Source: Pseudomonas citri
Lineage (GTDB): Bacteria; Pseudomonadota; Gammaproteobacteria; Pseudomonadales; Pseudomonadaceae
NCBI RefSeq assembly: GCF_025336485.1
Contig: NZ_JAODAB010000004.1
Location: forward strand, 62,001-126,000
Direction: 5' to 3'
Length of the DNA stretch: 64,000 nucleotides
A model generated the notes under the pieces. The model had not been told where the DNA came from and did not search any database. It saw only the letters and a program-made list of their open reading frames with translations. Positions 25,521 through 34,492 of the stretch are shown piece after piece (the stretch's first letter is position 1; every line of letters begins with the position of its first letter). Position numbers and translations under genes: made by a program.

Positions 25521-27044
25521 ATGACTGCACTGAATATCAACGCACGCATCGCGGTGATTGGCGCCGGCGCCATGGGCGCAGGCATCGCGCAGGTCGCCGC
25601 ACAGGCAGGCCATCCGGTGTTACTGCTGGACAATCGTCCGGGGGCTGCTGCTCAAGCCATCGATGGCATTGACCGGCAACTGGGCAAACGCGTCGAAAAA
25701 GGCAAGCTGTCTGCCGAGGCACGGGCCGCGACCATCGCTCGCCTGCAAGCCGTGGAAGCCATCGAAGCACTGGCCGATTGTGAGCTGATCATCGAAGCCA
25801 TCGTCGAAAATCTGGAAGCCAAACGCACCTTGTTCCGACAACTGGAAGGCATCTGCGGAGAGCAATGCATTCTGGCGAGCAACACGTCTTCGCTGTCGAT
25901 TACCAGCATCGCTGCGCAGTTGAGCCATCCACAACGGTTGCTCGGCCTGCACTTCTTCAACCCTGCGCCGATCATGGCACTGGTGGAAATTGTCTCGGGC
26001 CTGGCCAGCGATCCACGGTTGGCCGAATGCCTCTACGATACCGCCAAGGCCTGGGGCAAAAAACCGGTGCATACCCGATCCACGCCGGGCTTTATCGTCA
26101 ACCGCGTGGCTCGACCGTTCTACGCCGAAAGCCTGCGTCTGCTTCAGGAAGGCGCCGCGGATTGCCCGACCCTCGACTCGCTGATGCGCGATGCTGGTGG
26201 CTTTGCGATGGGCGCATTCGAACTGACCGACCTGATCGGTCACGACGTCAACTATGCCGTGACCTGCTCAGTGTTTGACGCTTATTACGCAGACACCCGC
26301 TTTCTGCCCTCATTGATTCAGAAAGAGCTGGTGGATGCCGGGCGCCTAGGACGAAAAAGCGGTCATGGTTTCTATAGCTACGCCGAAGGCGCAGAACGCC
26401 CGCAACCCAAACACATTAGCAGCGAACAATCCATTGACACCTGCGTTGTGGAAGGCAGCCTTGGCATCGCTCAGCCTCTGATCACGCGCTTGCGCGAACA
26501 GGGCGTGGAAATCATTCAGCGCGACGGCCAAGGTTTGCTGCGCACCGGTGATGCCGTTCTGGCCTTAAGCGATGGGCGCATGGCCTGCCAGCGAGCAAGG
26601 GAAGATGGCCTGCGCAATTTGATCTTGCTGGACCTGGCATTTGACTATGGCAAAGCCAGCCGCATCGCCATCAGCTACACGGCAGACATTGATCCGACAG
26701 CACTCGAACAAGGTGTCGCCGTGCTACAGCGGGCCGGACTCAACGTCAGTCCGCTCAGCGACAGCCCGGCCCTAGCCGTCTTACGCACGGTCGCCATGCT
26801 CGCCAACGAAGCAGCCGACGCCCTGCTGCAAGGCGTGGCCTCGGCCGCCGACATCGACCTGGCAATGCGCGCTGGCGTCAATTATCCCCAAGGCCCGCTC
26901 GCCTGGGGCGATGCCATCGGTCTTTCGCACTTGCTCAAGGTGCTGGAAAACCTGCAAGCCAGCTACGGCGAAGAACGCTATCGGCCGTCGCTGGCGTTAC
27001 GTCGCCGAGTCGCCGAAGGGAGGACGTTTCATGACAAATCATGA
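25521..27044 (+). CDS. paaH: 3-hydroxyadipyl-CoA dehydrogenase
   Basis: A 507-residue NAD+-dependent dehydrogenase converting 3-hydroxyadipyl-CoA to 3-oxoadipyl-CoA. The Rossmann motif GAGAMGAGIAQVAAQAG is at residues 15-31. The HAD catalytic region shows LGLHFFNPAPIMALVEIV with its His-Glu pair, and NRVARPFYAESLRLLQEG. Two C-terminal 3HCDH domains follow, the second near residues 410-495, which explains the length compared with about 290 residues for short family members. Its stop overlaps the paaI start by 14 bp. Confidence 0.94.
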   Translation: MTALNINARIAVIGAGAMGAGIAQVAAQAGHPVLLLDNRPGAAAQAIDGIDRQLGKRVEKGKLSAEARAATIARLQAVEAIEALADCELIIEAIVENLEAKRTLFRQLEGICGEQCILASNTSSLSITSIAAQLSHPQRLLGLHFFNPAPIMALVEIVSGLASDPRLAECLYDTAKAWGKKPVHTRSTPGFIVNRVARPFYAESLRLLQEGAADCPTLDSLMRDAGGFAMGAFELTDLIGHDVNYAVTCSVFDAYYADTRFLPSLIQKELVDAGRLGRKSGHGFYSYAEGAERPQPKHISSEQSIDTCVVEGSLGIAQPLITRLREQGVEIIQRDGQGLLRTGDAVLALSDGRMACQRAREDGLRNLILLDLAFDYGKASRIAISYTADIDPTALEQGVAVLQRAGLNVSPLSDSPALAVLRTVAMLANEAADALLQGVASAADIDLAMRAGVNYPQGPLAWGDAIGLSHLLKVLENLQASYGEERYRPSLALRRRVAEGRTFHDKS

Positions 27045-27480
27045 GGCGATGAACCTAGCCAGCGACTGCGCGCAAACATTGTTCAAGCGCGATGCCGCCA
27101 GCCAGGCGATGGGCATGCGCCTGCTTTCGGCTGGACCTGGCTGTGCCCGCGTGGGCATGAGCGTTCGCGCCGACATGATCCAGGGCCATCGTACCTGCCA
27201 TGGCGGTTACCTGTTTACCCTCGCCGACACAGCGTTCGCCATTGCCTGCAACAGTTACAACGATGCCACGGTGGCCCTCGGTTGCAACATCCACTACGTC
27301 GCCCCGGCCATTCTGGGCGATACCTTGACAGCCGACTGCATTGAGCAAAGCCGCTCCGGTCGCACCGGCAACTATGCCGTACGCATTGAAAACCAATTGG
27401 GCCATCTAATAGCTCTGTTCCATGGCCAATCCTACAAAGTGCGCGGCACTGTGCTGGCGCAGGAGACCTCAAATGAATGA
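27031..27480 (+). CDS. paaI: PaaI hotdog-fold thioesterase
   Basis: A 149-residue hotdog thioesterase from the ATG at 27031, which follows GGGAGG inside the paaH end. The catalytic stretch GHRTCHGGYLFTLADTAFA holds the helix Asp/His used by PaaI enzymes. They hydrolyse ring-hydroxylated phenylacetyl-CoA and release CoA from dead-end products. It overlaps paaH by 14 bp and paaJ by 8 bp, so all three are translated from one message. Confidence 0.93.
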   Translation: MTNHEAMNLASDCAQTLFKRDAASQAMGMRLLSAGPGCARVGMSVRADMIQGHRTCHGGYLFTLADTAFAIACNSYNDATVALGCNIHYVAPAILGDTLTADCIEQSRSGRTGNYAVRIENQLGHLIALFHGQSYKVRGTVLAQETSNE

Positions 27481-28684
27481 CGCCTTGATAATAGACGCAG
27501 TGCGAACCCCAATCGGCCGCTATGCCGGAGCCCTGAGTGGCGTGCGCGCCGACGACCTCGGCGCGGTGCCGCTGCGCGAATTGCTGCGCCGTCACCCACA
27601 GGTCAATTGGAATGCGGTCGATGATGTGATCTACGGCTGCGCCAACCAGGCCGGCGAAGACAACCGCAACATCGCGCGCATGTCGGCCCTGCTGGCCGGC
27701 TTACCGGTCAGCGTACCCGGCACCACCATCAATCGTTTGTGCGGTTCTGGGCTGGATGCGATCGGCACTGCAGCCCGGACGATCCGCTGTGGCGAGGCCG
27801 GTTTGATGCTGGTGGGCGGTGTCGAATCCATGTCCCGGGCACCATTGGTGATGGGCAAGGCCGAGCAGGCGTTTTCCCGTGAAGCACAGATTTACGACAC
27901 CACCATCGGGTGGCGCTTCGTCAATCCGCTGATGAAAAAAACCTATGGCATCGACTCCATGCCGGAAACCGCCGAGAACGTGGCCGAACAGTTCAATATC
28001 TCGCGCGCCGATCAGGACGCCTTCGCCCTGCGCAGCCAGCAGCGCGCCGTCGCCGCCCAGGCCAGCGGGCGTCTGGCCAAGGAAATCGTTTCGGTAGAAA
28101 TCCCCCAACGCAAAGGTCCCGCCAAAGTCATCGAGCACGATGAACACCCGCGCGGTGACACCACCCTGGAGCAACTGCAGAAGCTCGGCACCCCCTTTCG
28201 CGAACGCGGCAGCGTCACCGCCGGCAACGCATCCGGGGTCAATGACGGCGCTTGCGCGCTCCTGCTCGCCAGCCCAGAAGTCGCCAAACGCCAAGGCCTG
28301 ACGGCTCGCGGCCGGGTCCTAGCCATGGCCACCGCCGGTGTAGAACCGCGCATCATGGGCATCGGCCCGGTGCCGGCAGCACGCAAGGTGTTGGAACTGG
28401 CCAATCTGAGCCTGGCCGACATGGATGTGATTGAACTTAACGAAGCCTTTGCCGCGCAAGGTCTGGCGGTGCTGCGCGAGCTCGGTCTGAGCGACACCGA
28501 CCCACGGGTCAACCCCAATGGCGGTGCGATCGCTCTCGGACATCCATTGGGCATGAGTGGTGCGCGACTGGTAACCACCGCCCTGCATGAGCTGGAAGAA
28601 CGTCAGGGCCGCTATGCCTTGTGCACCATGTGCATCGGCGTCGGCCAGGGCATCGCTCTGATCATCGAGCGCCTGCCTAACTAA
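27473..28684 (+). CDS. paaJ: 3-oxoadipyl-CoA / 3-oxo-5,6-dehydrosuberyl-CoA thiolase
   Basis: A 403-residue thiolase that performs two cleavages in the phenylacetate pathway, finally giving acetyl-CoA and succinyl-CoA. The nucleophile Cys is in INRLCGSGLDAIG near residue 90. The catalytic His is in GGAIALGHPLGMSGAR and the second Cys in CTMCIGVGQG. The ATG at 27473 overlaps the paaI end. PcaF of the beta-ketoadipate route is nearly identical in class, but the operon context settles the role. Confidence 0.94.
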   Translation: MNDALIIDAVRTPIGRYAGALSGVRADDLGAVPLRELLRRHPQVNWNAVDDVIYGCANQAGEDNRNIARMSALLAGLPVSVPGTTINRLCGSGLDAIGTAARTIRCGEAGLMLVGGVESMSRAPLVMGKAEQAFSREAQIYDTTIGWRFVNPLMKKTYGIDSMPETAENVAEQFNISRADQDAFALRSQQRAVAAQASGRLAKEIVSVEIPQRKGPAKVIEHDEHPRGDTTLEQLQKLGTPFRERGSVTAGNASGVNDGACALLLASPEVAKRQGLTARGRVLAMATAGVEPRIMGIGPVPAARKVLELANLSLADMDVIELNEAFAAQGLAVLRELGLSDTDPRVNPNGGAIALGHPLGMSGARLVTTALHELEERQGRYALCTMCIGVGQGIALIIERLPN

Positions 28685-28738
28685 AGAATCGCGATTCCCG
28701 GGGGAGCCGAGAGGTATATCCTTGGGGCATGCACTCAA

Positions 28739-28758
28739 AGCCCTTCTTTGGAAGGGCT
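28739..28758 (+). other. hairpin between paaJ and paaK
   Basis: AGCCCTTC pairs perfectly with GAAGGGCT around a TTTG loop in the 102-bp spacer. No T-tract follows, so it is not a classical terminator. It could stabilise or process the message or lower paaK expression. Confidence 0.4.
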
Positions 28759-28786
28759 GTAACACAAAAACAACTCGAGTGAAGTC

Positions 28787-30112
28787 ATGAACATGCCAAT
28801 TGCCAAAGCCGTGCCTAATCCACAGCTGGACCCAATGGAAACCGCCAGCATCGACGAACTTCGTCAGCACCAGCTGGAGCGCCTGCGCTGGAGCCTGAAC
28901 CACGCCTACCTGAACGTACCGCTGTACCGTCAACGCTTCGATGCATTGGGTGTCCACCCAGACGACCTTCGGACCCTGGATGATCTGGCGAAATTTCCAT
29001 TCACTACGAAATCCGATCTGCGCGACAACTACCCCTACGGTATGTTCGCAGTACCGATGCAAGACGTGGTGCGCCTGCACGCCTCCAGTGGCACTACCGG
29101 CAAACCGACGGTCGTCGGTTACACCCAGAACGACATCGACACCTGGGCCAATGTCGTCGCCCGCTCGATCCGCGCAGCGGGTGGTCGCCGTGGCGACAAA
29201 GTGCATATTTCCTATGGCTACGGGTTGTTCACCGGCGGCCTCGGCGCCCATTATGGTGCTGAACGCTTGGGTTGCACGGTGATCCCGATGTCCGGCGGGC
29301 AGACCGAGAAGCAAGTGCAGTTGATCAAGGATTTCCAGCCGGACATCATCATGGTTACACCGTCCTACATGCTCAACATTGCCGATGAAATCGAGCGCCA
29401 GGGCATAGATCCGCACAAACTGGCCTTGCGACTGGGTATCTTCGGCGCCGAACCGTGGACCGCCGAGTTGCGCAAAGCCATCGAGGCGCGCCTGGGCATC
29501 ACCGCCCTGGACATCTATGGCCTCTCTGAAATCATGGGCCCCGGTGTCGCCATGGAATGCGCCGAGACCAAGGACGGCCCGACCATTTGGGAAGACCACT
29601 TCTATCCGGAAATCATCGACCCGGTCACTGGTGAAGTGCTACCGGACGGCCAGATGGGGGAACTGGTGTTCACTTCCTTGAGCAAGGAAGCCCTTCCAAT
29701 GATCCGCTATCGCACTCGCGACCTGACGCGCCTGCTACCCGGCACTGCGCGTCCGATGCGGCGTATCGACAAGATCACCGGGCGCAGCGATGACATGCTC
29801 ATCATACGTGGTGTCAACGTCTTCCCAACGCAGATCGAGGAGCAAGTGCTCAAGATCAAACAGTTCGCGGAATGCTATGAGATTCACTTGTATCGCAACG
29901 GCAACCTCGACAGCGTCGAGGTACATGTCGAACTCAAGCCTGAGCATCAACATTTCAATGACGAGCAGCAGAAAGCCGTAGCCGCCGAGCTCAGTCGCCA
30001 CATCAAAACCTACATCGGCATCAGCTCGCGTATCGTTTTGCAGCCAGCACACGCCCTCAAACGCTCCGAAGGCAAGGCTTGCCACGTCGTGGACAAACGT
30101 CCAAAAGCATGA
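28787..30112 (+). CDS. paaK: phenylacetate-CoA ligase
   Basis: A 441-residue acyl-adenylate-forming enzyme that makes phenylacetyl-CoA from phenylacetate, ATP and CoA. Phenylacetyl-CoA is both the pathway substrate and the PaaX inducer. The P-loop-like AMP motif is HASSGTTGKPTVVGYT. Other family blocks are GAHYGAERLGCTVIPMSGGQ, DIYGLSEIMGPGVA and the hinge region GRSDDMLIIRGVNVFPTQIE, with the catalytic Lys near the end (KRSEGKA). It is the last gene of the first rightward paa run, followed by a strong terminator. Confidence 0.95.
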   Translation: MNMPIAKAVPNPQLDPMETASIDELRQHQLERLRWSLNHAYLNVPLYRQRFDALGVHPDDLRTLDDLAKFPFTTKSDLRDNYPYGMFAVPMQDVVRLHASSGTTGKPTVVGYTQNDIDTWANVVARSIRAAGGRRGDKVHISYGYGLFTGGLGAHYGAERLGCTVIPMSGGQTEKQVQLIKDFQPDIIMVTPSYMLNIADEIERQGIDPHKLALRLGIFGAEPWTAELRKAIEARLGITALDIYGLSEIMGPGVAMECAETKDGPTIWEDHFYPEIIDPVTGEVLPDGQMGELVFTSLSKEALPMIRYRTRDLTRLLPGTARPMRRIDKITGRSDDMLIIRGVNVFPTQIEEQVLKIKQFAECYEIHLYRNGNLDSVEVHVELKPEHQHFNDEQQKAVAAELSRHIKTYIGISSRIVLQPAHALKRSEGKACHVVDKRPKA

Positions 30113-30129
30113 CTGCTGCACCTTTCTCA

Positions 30130-30153
30130 CCCCGCTTTTGCGGGGTTTTTTTT
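30130..30153 (+). terminator. rho-independent terminator after paaK
   Basis: CCCCGC-TTTT-GCGGGG stem-loop (30130-30145) followed directly by eight T. It lies 18 bp after the paaK stop and separates the paaFGHIJK and paaABCDE transcripts. Confidence 0.9.
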
Positions 30154-30180
30154 GCCTTCCGAAAAGACCGTTCGGCGTAA

Positions 30181-30246
30181 AGCGATACAAAAACATATTC
30201 GACACGATATTTTTTGTTTGATATTGGTTTTTGTATCGCTTATAAG
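30181..30246 (+). promoter_or_regulatory. paaA promoter with 14-bp inverted-repeat operator
   Basis: A promoter TTGATA (30218-30223), 17-bp spacer, TATAAG (30241-30246) precedes paaA. A perfect 14-bp inverted repeat, AGCGATACAAAAAC at 30181-30194 and GTTTTTGTATCGCT at 30227-30240, has its right arm filling the promoter spacer. This is a good position for a repressor such as PaaX, possibly looping or binding as two units. The GATACAA word recurs as ATACAA before paaF. Confidence 0.7.
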
Positions 30247-30288
30247 ATTAATCATGCCCTTGAATAATTTCGTGGCGGGAGAAACCTC

Positions 30289-31278
30289 ATGTACGCACAG
30301 CTTGTAGACACCGGAGTGAAGCGCATCAAGGACCTGTCGGAGATGTCCGAACAGGAGCGCGCATTTCAGGAAAAAATTGATTCGGAAATAAAGATCGAAG
30401 CCAAAAACTGGATGCCAGATGCGTATCGGCAAACCTTGATCAGACAGATTTCCCAGCACGCCCACTCCGAGATCGTCGGCATGCTGCCCGAAGGCAACTG
30501 GGTCACCCGCGCACCTTCGCTCAAGCGCAAGTTGCAACTGATGGCCAAGATCCAGGATGAGGCTGGCCACGGCCTGTACCTCTATAGCGCTATGGAAACC
30601 CTGGGTGCCGACCGCGACGAAGAAATCGCCAAACTGCACAGCGGCAAGGCCAAGTACTCGAGCATTTTCAATTATCCGACGCTGAACTGGGCCGACATGG
30701 GGGCAGTGGGCTGGCTGGTCGATGGCGCCGCGATCGTCAACCAGGTCGTCCTGCAGCGCACCTCCTACGGCCCCTACTCCCGTGCCATGGTGCGGATCTG
30801 CAAGGAGGAGAGCTTCCACCAGCGTCAAGGCTACGAAATCCTCCTGACCATGATGCGCCACGGCACTCAGGCGCAAAAAGACATGGTCCAGGACGCGATC
30901 AACCGCCTCTGGTGGCCATCGCTGATGATGTTCGGCCCGAGCGATGAACACTCCCCGAACAGCGCCCAGTCCATGGCTTGGAAAATCAAGCGCCAGAGCA
31001 ACGATGAACTGCGCCAGCGCTTCATTGACCAGACCATTCCGCAACTGGAACTGCTGGGCTGTACCTGCCCGGATCCGGAGCTGAAGTGGAACGCCGAGCG
31101 CGGCCACTACGACTTCGGCGAAATTCAGTGGAACGAGTTCTACGAGGTACTGAAAGGCAACGGCCCGTGCAACCAGGAGCGGGTAGCTACCCGCCGCAAG
31201 GCCATTGAAGACGGTGCCTGGGTGCGCGAGGCCGCTGTCGTCCACGCTCACAAGAAACAGAACAAGAACGCCGCCTGA
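30289..31278 (+). CDS. paaA: phenylacetyl-CoA 1,2-epoxidase catalytic subunit
   Basis: A 329-residue ferritin-like di-iron protein, the catalytic subunit of the PaaABCE multicomponent monooxygenase that epoxidises the ring of phenylacetyl-CoA. Iron-ligand regions are visible as [33 protein letters not shown] (ExxH) and [17 protein letters not shown] (ExxxH). CoA-binding lysines fall in [13 protein letters not shown]. It is the first gene of the paaABCDE operon, behind its own promoter and operator. The ATG follows GGGAGA. Confidence 0.96.
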   Translation: MYAQLVDTGVKRIKDLSEMSEQERAFQEKIDSEIKIEAKNWMPDAYRQTLIRQISQHAHSEIVGMLPEGNWVTRAPSLKRKLQLMAKIQDEAGHGLYLYSAMETLGADRDEEIAKLHSGKAKYSSIFNYPTLNWADMGAVGWLVDGAAIVNQVVLQRTSYGPYSRAMVRICKEESFHQRQGYEILLTMMRHGTQAQKDMVQDAINRLWWPSLMMFGPSDEHSPNSAQSMAWKIKRQSNDELRQRFIDQTIPQLELLGCTCPDPELKWNAERGHYDFGEIQWNEFYEVLKGNGPCNQERVATRRKAIEDGAWVREAAVVHAHKKQNKNAA

Positions 31279-31371
31279 TCGGCCCGAAAACCCGTGCAGG
31301 CGCTAATGCAGGGCGCGAATGCTTGATCTTCGCCCTGCCAACCACCTGCCAACAGATGTGGAGTAGATGTC

Positions 31372-31653
31372 ATGTCCGAGTGGACTCTTTTCGAAGTTTT
31401 CGTGCGCAGCAAGCACGGTCTCAACCACAAGCATGTCGGCAGTGTGCATGCTGCCGATACCACCATGGCCATCGAGAATGCGCGCGAGCTGTACACCCGT
31501 CGCAGCGAAGGTGTGAGCCTGTGGGTCGTGCCTTCGGCGCTGATCACCGCCTCGTCGCCCGATGAGAAAGACCCTCTGTTCGACCCGTCGGACGATAAGG
31601 TCTATCGCCACGCCAGCTTCTACGAGCTGCCGGCCGAAGTCGGGCACATGTGA
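31372..31653 (+). CDS. paaB: phenylacetyl-CoA epoxidase subunit PaaB
   Basis: A 93-residue subunit reading MSEWTLFEVFVRSKHGLNHK. It bridges PaaAC heterodimers and is needed for electron transfer to PaaA. Conserved parts include HVGSVHAADTTMAIENARELYTR and YRHASFYELP near the C-terminus. It lies 93 bp downstream of paaA and 8 bp upstream of paaC. Length and sequence are standard for PaaB. Confidence 0.96.
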   Translation: MSEWTLFEVFVRSKHGLNHKHVGSVHAADTTMAIENARELYTRRSEGVSLWVVPSALITASSPDEKDPLFDPSDDKVYRHASFYELPAEVGHM

Positions 31654-31661
31654 GGTCGACC

Positions 31662-32423
31662 ATGAATAACCAGACTGATCTGATCGAATACCTGCTGCGT
31701 CTCGGCGACAGTGCCCTGGTCCAGGGGCAGCGCCTGTGTCAATGGTGCGGTCGCGCGCCGGCGCTGGAAGAAGAGCTGGCGCTCATGAACGTCGGCCTCG
31801 ACCTGGTAGGCCAGGCACGCAACTGGCTGGAGTATGGCGCCGAGTTATTGAACGACGGTCGCGATGCCGATCACCTGGCATTTCGCCGTGACGAGCGAGC
31901 TTATCGCAATCTGTTGTTGGTCGAACAACCCAACGGCGACTTCGCCGTGACCATGCTCAAGCAATTCCTCTACGACGCTTGGCATCTGGAAGTACTCAAG
32001 GACCTGACCCAGTCCGGCGACGAACGCATCGTCGGTATCGCGGCCAAGGCGGTGAAAGAAGTCACCTACCATCTGCGCCGCTCCAGCGAGTGGGTCGAGC
32101 GCCTGGGCGATGGCACCGAGGAAAGCCACCGGCGCATGCTTGCGGCCATCCCGGAAGTCTGGCGTTTCACTGTCGAGCTGACCAACGCCGACGACAGTGA
32201 ACAACGTTTGCACGACGCAGGCGTCATCCCGGACACCGGACAAATCGCCGTTGCCTGGCAAGCCAAGGTCAACGAAGTTTTTGCCAGCGCCACCCTACCC
32301 GTGCCTGCCGCGCCAAGCCCTTTCTACCTGGACGCGCGTCGTGGTTTGCACACCGAACACCTAGGCATTCTGCTGGCCGAGATGCAATCACTGCCACGAG
32401 CGTACCCCGATGCAACCTGGTGA
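31662..32423 (+). CDS. paaC: phenylacetyl-CoA epoxidase subunit PaaC
   Basis: A 253-residue ferritin-like structural partner of PaaA. It keeps the four-helix bundle (LRLGDSALVQGQRLCQWCGR, LVGQARNWLEYGAELL, VKEVTYHLRRSSEWVERLGDG) but is not the catalytic iron site in known complexes. The ATG at 31662 (MNNQTDLIEY) follows GAGGT; an in-frame codon four positions earlier is less likely. Its end overlaps the paaD start by 14 bp. Confidence 0.95.
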   Translation: MNNQTDLIEYLLRLGDSALVQGQRLCQWCGRAPALEEELALMNVGLDLVGQARNWLEYGAELLNDGRDADHLAFRRDERAYRNLLLVEQPNGDFAVTMLKQFLYDAWHLEVLKDLTQSGDERIVGIAAKAVKEVTYHLRRSSEWVERLGDGTEESHRRMLAAIPEVWRFTVELTNADDSEQRLHDAGVIPDTGQIAVAWQAKVNEVFASATLPVPAAPSPFYLDARRGLHTEHLGILLAEMQSLPRAYPDATW

Positions 32424-32943
32424 GCTGATCGCCAGCGACTTGGGCGCGCGGCCGGCACAACCGACCGACCTGGCCTGCGCGTGGGCAACCTTGGCACACG
32501 TCATGGACCCGGAAGTGCCGGTGGTCAGCGTCGTCGATCTGGGCATCGTGCGCGCTCTCGACTGGCACGCCGGGCACTTGCATGTAGTGGTAACGCCAAC
32601 CTACTCCGGTTGCCCCGCAACCGAAGTGATCGAAAACGATATCCGGGCCGCCTTGGAGCTCGCCGGGTTCAGGGCACCGCACCTGGAACGCAAATTGACC
32701 CCGGCCTGGACCACCGACTGGATCAGTGACAGCGGCCGTGAGCGCCTGCGTGCCTACGGCATTGCACCGCCCCACGGCAGCACCAGCAAACGCAGCCTGC
32801 TCGGTGAAAGCCCATTAATTGTTTGTCCGCAATGCGGCAGCACACACACCGAAGTGCTCAGCGAGTTCGGCTCCACCGCCTGCAAGGCCTTGTATCGCTG
32901 CTGCGATTGCCGGGAACCGTTCGACTATTTCAAGTGCATCTGA
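32410..32943 (+). CDS. paaD: PaaD, Fe-S maturation-type protein of the epoxidase
   Basis: A 177-residue protein with an N-terminal MIP18/DUF59 domain (LAHVMDPEVPVVSVVDLGIV, TPTYSGCPATEVIEND) and a cysteine-rich C-terminus (VCPQCGSTHTEV, CKALYRCCDC). PaaD is required for activity and is thought to help assemble the Fe-S or di-iron centres rather than being part of the final complex. It overlaps paaC by 14 bp and is 33 bp from paaE. Confidence 0.95.
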   Translation: MQPGELIASDLGARPAQPTDLACAWATLAHVMDPEVPVVSVVDLGIVRALDWHAGHLHVVVTPTYSGCPATEVIENDIRAALELAGFRAPHLERKLTPAWTTDWISDSGRERLRAYGIAPPHGSTSKRSLLGESPLIVCPQCGSTHTEVLSEFGSTACKALYRCCDCREPFDYFKCI

Positions 32944-32976
32944 GCGGCGATCGGCCGTCCCAGCTGGAGAACGAAA

Positions 32977-34053
32977 ATGAGTAAATTTCACAGCCTGACT
33001 ATCAAGGACGTGCGCAACGAGACCCGTGACGCGGTGTCCATCGCTTTCGAGATTCCGCAGCACCTGCAAGACAGTTTTCACTTCACCCAGGGGCAGCATC
33101 TGGTGATGCGCACCCAACTGGACGGAGAAGAAGTACGCCGCTCGTACTCGATCTGCACTGGGGTCAACGACGGTGAACTGCGCATTGCCATCAAGCGCGT
33201 GGCCGGCGGACGTTTTTCCGCGTTTGCCAATGAACAACTGAAAGCCGGGGATAGCCTGGAAGTGATGCCACCCGCCGGCCACTTTCATGTCGAACTCGAT
33301 CCGGCCCGTCATGGCAACTACCTCGCGGTCGCGGCGGGCAGCGGTATCACACCGATCCTATCGATCATCAAAACCACCCTGCAAACCGAGCCCCATAGCT
33401 GTGTCACCTTGCTGTATGGCAACCGCTCAAGCTCCGGCGCCTTGTTCCGCGAACAGCTGGAAGACCTGAAAAACCGCTACTTGCAGCGTTTGAATCTGAT
33501 CTTCGTGTTCAGTCGCGAGCAGCAGGATGTCGACCTGTATAACGGCCGGATCAATGCCGAGAAATGCGAACAACTGTTCTCCCGCTGGCTCGACGTGAAA
33601 GCGCTCGACGCGGCCTTCATTTGCGGTCCACAGGAAATGACCGAAACCGTACGCGACAGTCTGAAAGCCAAAGGCATGCAACCTGAACGTATTCACTTCG
33701 AACTGTTTGCCGCCGCGGGCAGCCCGCAAAAACGCGAAGCCCGTGAAGCAGCCCGGCTGGTGGATATCGCGGTCAGCCAGATCACCGTCATCAGCGACGG
33801 CCGCGCCCTGGCCTTTGATCTGCCGCGCAACACCCAGAGCATCCTCGATGCCGGCAATGCTATAGGCGCCGAACTGCCCTACTCGTGCAAGGCCGGCGTG
33901 TGCTCGACCTGCAAATGCAAGGTCATCGAAGGCGAAGTGGACATGGACAGCAACCATGCCCTGGAAGACTACGAAGTGGCTGCCGGTTATGTGTTGTCGT
34001 GCCAGGCATTTCCGGTTAGCGACAAGGTGGTGCTCGACTTCGACCAGCTCTGA
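32977..34053 (+). CDS. paaE: phenylacetyl-CoA epoxidase reductase
   Basis: A 358-residue FAD/2Fe-2S reductase that carries electrons from NADPH to PaaA. Order: FAD domain (RRSYSICTGVNDGEL), NAD(P) domain (LAVAAGSGITPILSIIKT, FICGPQEMTETV), then a C-terminal plant-type ferredoxin with cysteines in YSCKAGVCSTCKCKV and VLSCQAF. This is the reverse of the BenC order in the same window. It is the last gene of paaABCDE, 130 bp before the transport genes. Confidence 0.95.
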   Translation: MSKFHSLTIKDVRNETRDAVSIAFEIPQHLQDSFHFTQGQHLVMRTQLDGEEVRRSYSICTGVNDGELRIAIKRVAGGRFSAFANEQLKAGDSLEVMPPAGHFHVELDPARHGNYLAVAAGSGITPILSIIKTTLQTEPHSCVTLLYGNRSSSGALFREQLEDLKNRYLQRLNLIFVFSREQQDVDLYNGRINAEKCEQLFSRWLDVKALDAAFICGPQEMTETVRDSLKAKGMQPERIHFELFAAAGSPQKREAREAARLVDIAVSQITVISDGRALAFDLPRNTQSILDAGNAIGAELPYSCKAGVCSTCKCKVIEGEVDMDSNHALEDYEVAAGYVLSCQAFPVSDKVVLDFDQL

Positions 34054-34183
34054 TCAACGCGCTCCTTCAGGACCTGTGCTGTACCTGCGGGAGCGTGGCT
34101 TGCCTCTGATAAAGGTCGCAGGGTCTTCTTCAGCTTGCAACCGTAAACCCGTTCCACCCCACAACAAAAACAGAGAGCGTGCT

Positions 34184-34492
34184 ATGACCCCCCAAGACAT
34201 AGAGTTCATACGCCAGCACCCCGACTTCGTTCAGCTGGTACGCCGTAAAAAGAATCTTTACTGGTCACTCAGCCTGGTAATGCTGGTGGTCTATTACGGC
34301 TTCGTATTGCTGGTGGCGTTTTCCCCTAGCTCCCTCGGCCGATCGTTGAGTGGTGGCGTGACCACCGTGGGCATGCTGGTGGGTGTAGCTATCGTGATGT
34401 TGGCGTTCGCCCTAACCGGTTTCTACGTCTATCGCGCCAACAACGTGATCGATCCACTCAACGAAAAGCTGAAACAGGAGTGCGCCCGATGA
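34184..34492 (+). CDS. DUF485 (YjcH-like) small membrane protein paired with the symporter
   Basis: A 102-residue protein with two membrane helices ([17 protein letters not shown] and [18 protein letters not shown]) and the DUF485 start pattern [20 protein letters not shown]. YjcH-type proteins are encoded directly before ActP-like sodium:solute symporters and probably assist them. Here the stop overlaps the symporter start by 4 bp (ATGA), so the pair is translationally coupled. Confidence 0.9.
   Translation: MTPQDIEFIRQHPDFVQLVRRKKNLYWSLSLVMLVVYYGFVLLVAFSPSSLGRSLSGGVTTVGMLVGVAIVMLAFALTGFYVYRANNVIDPLNEKLKQECAR

Noticed and set aside
28319..29599. Long open frame antisense to paaJ/paaK
   Set aside because: Composition-driven shadow of two well-supported genes, with no ribosome site or recognisable domain.
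30127..31251. Long open frame antisense to paaA
   Set aside because: It would run through a strong terminator and the paaA promoter and has no family sequence.
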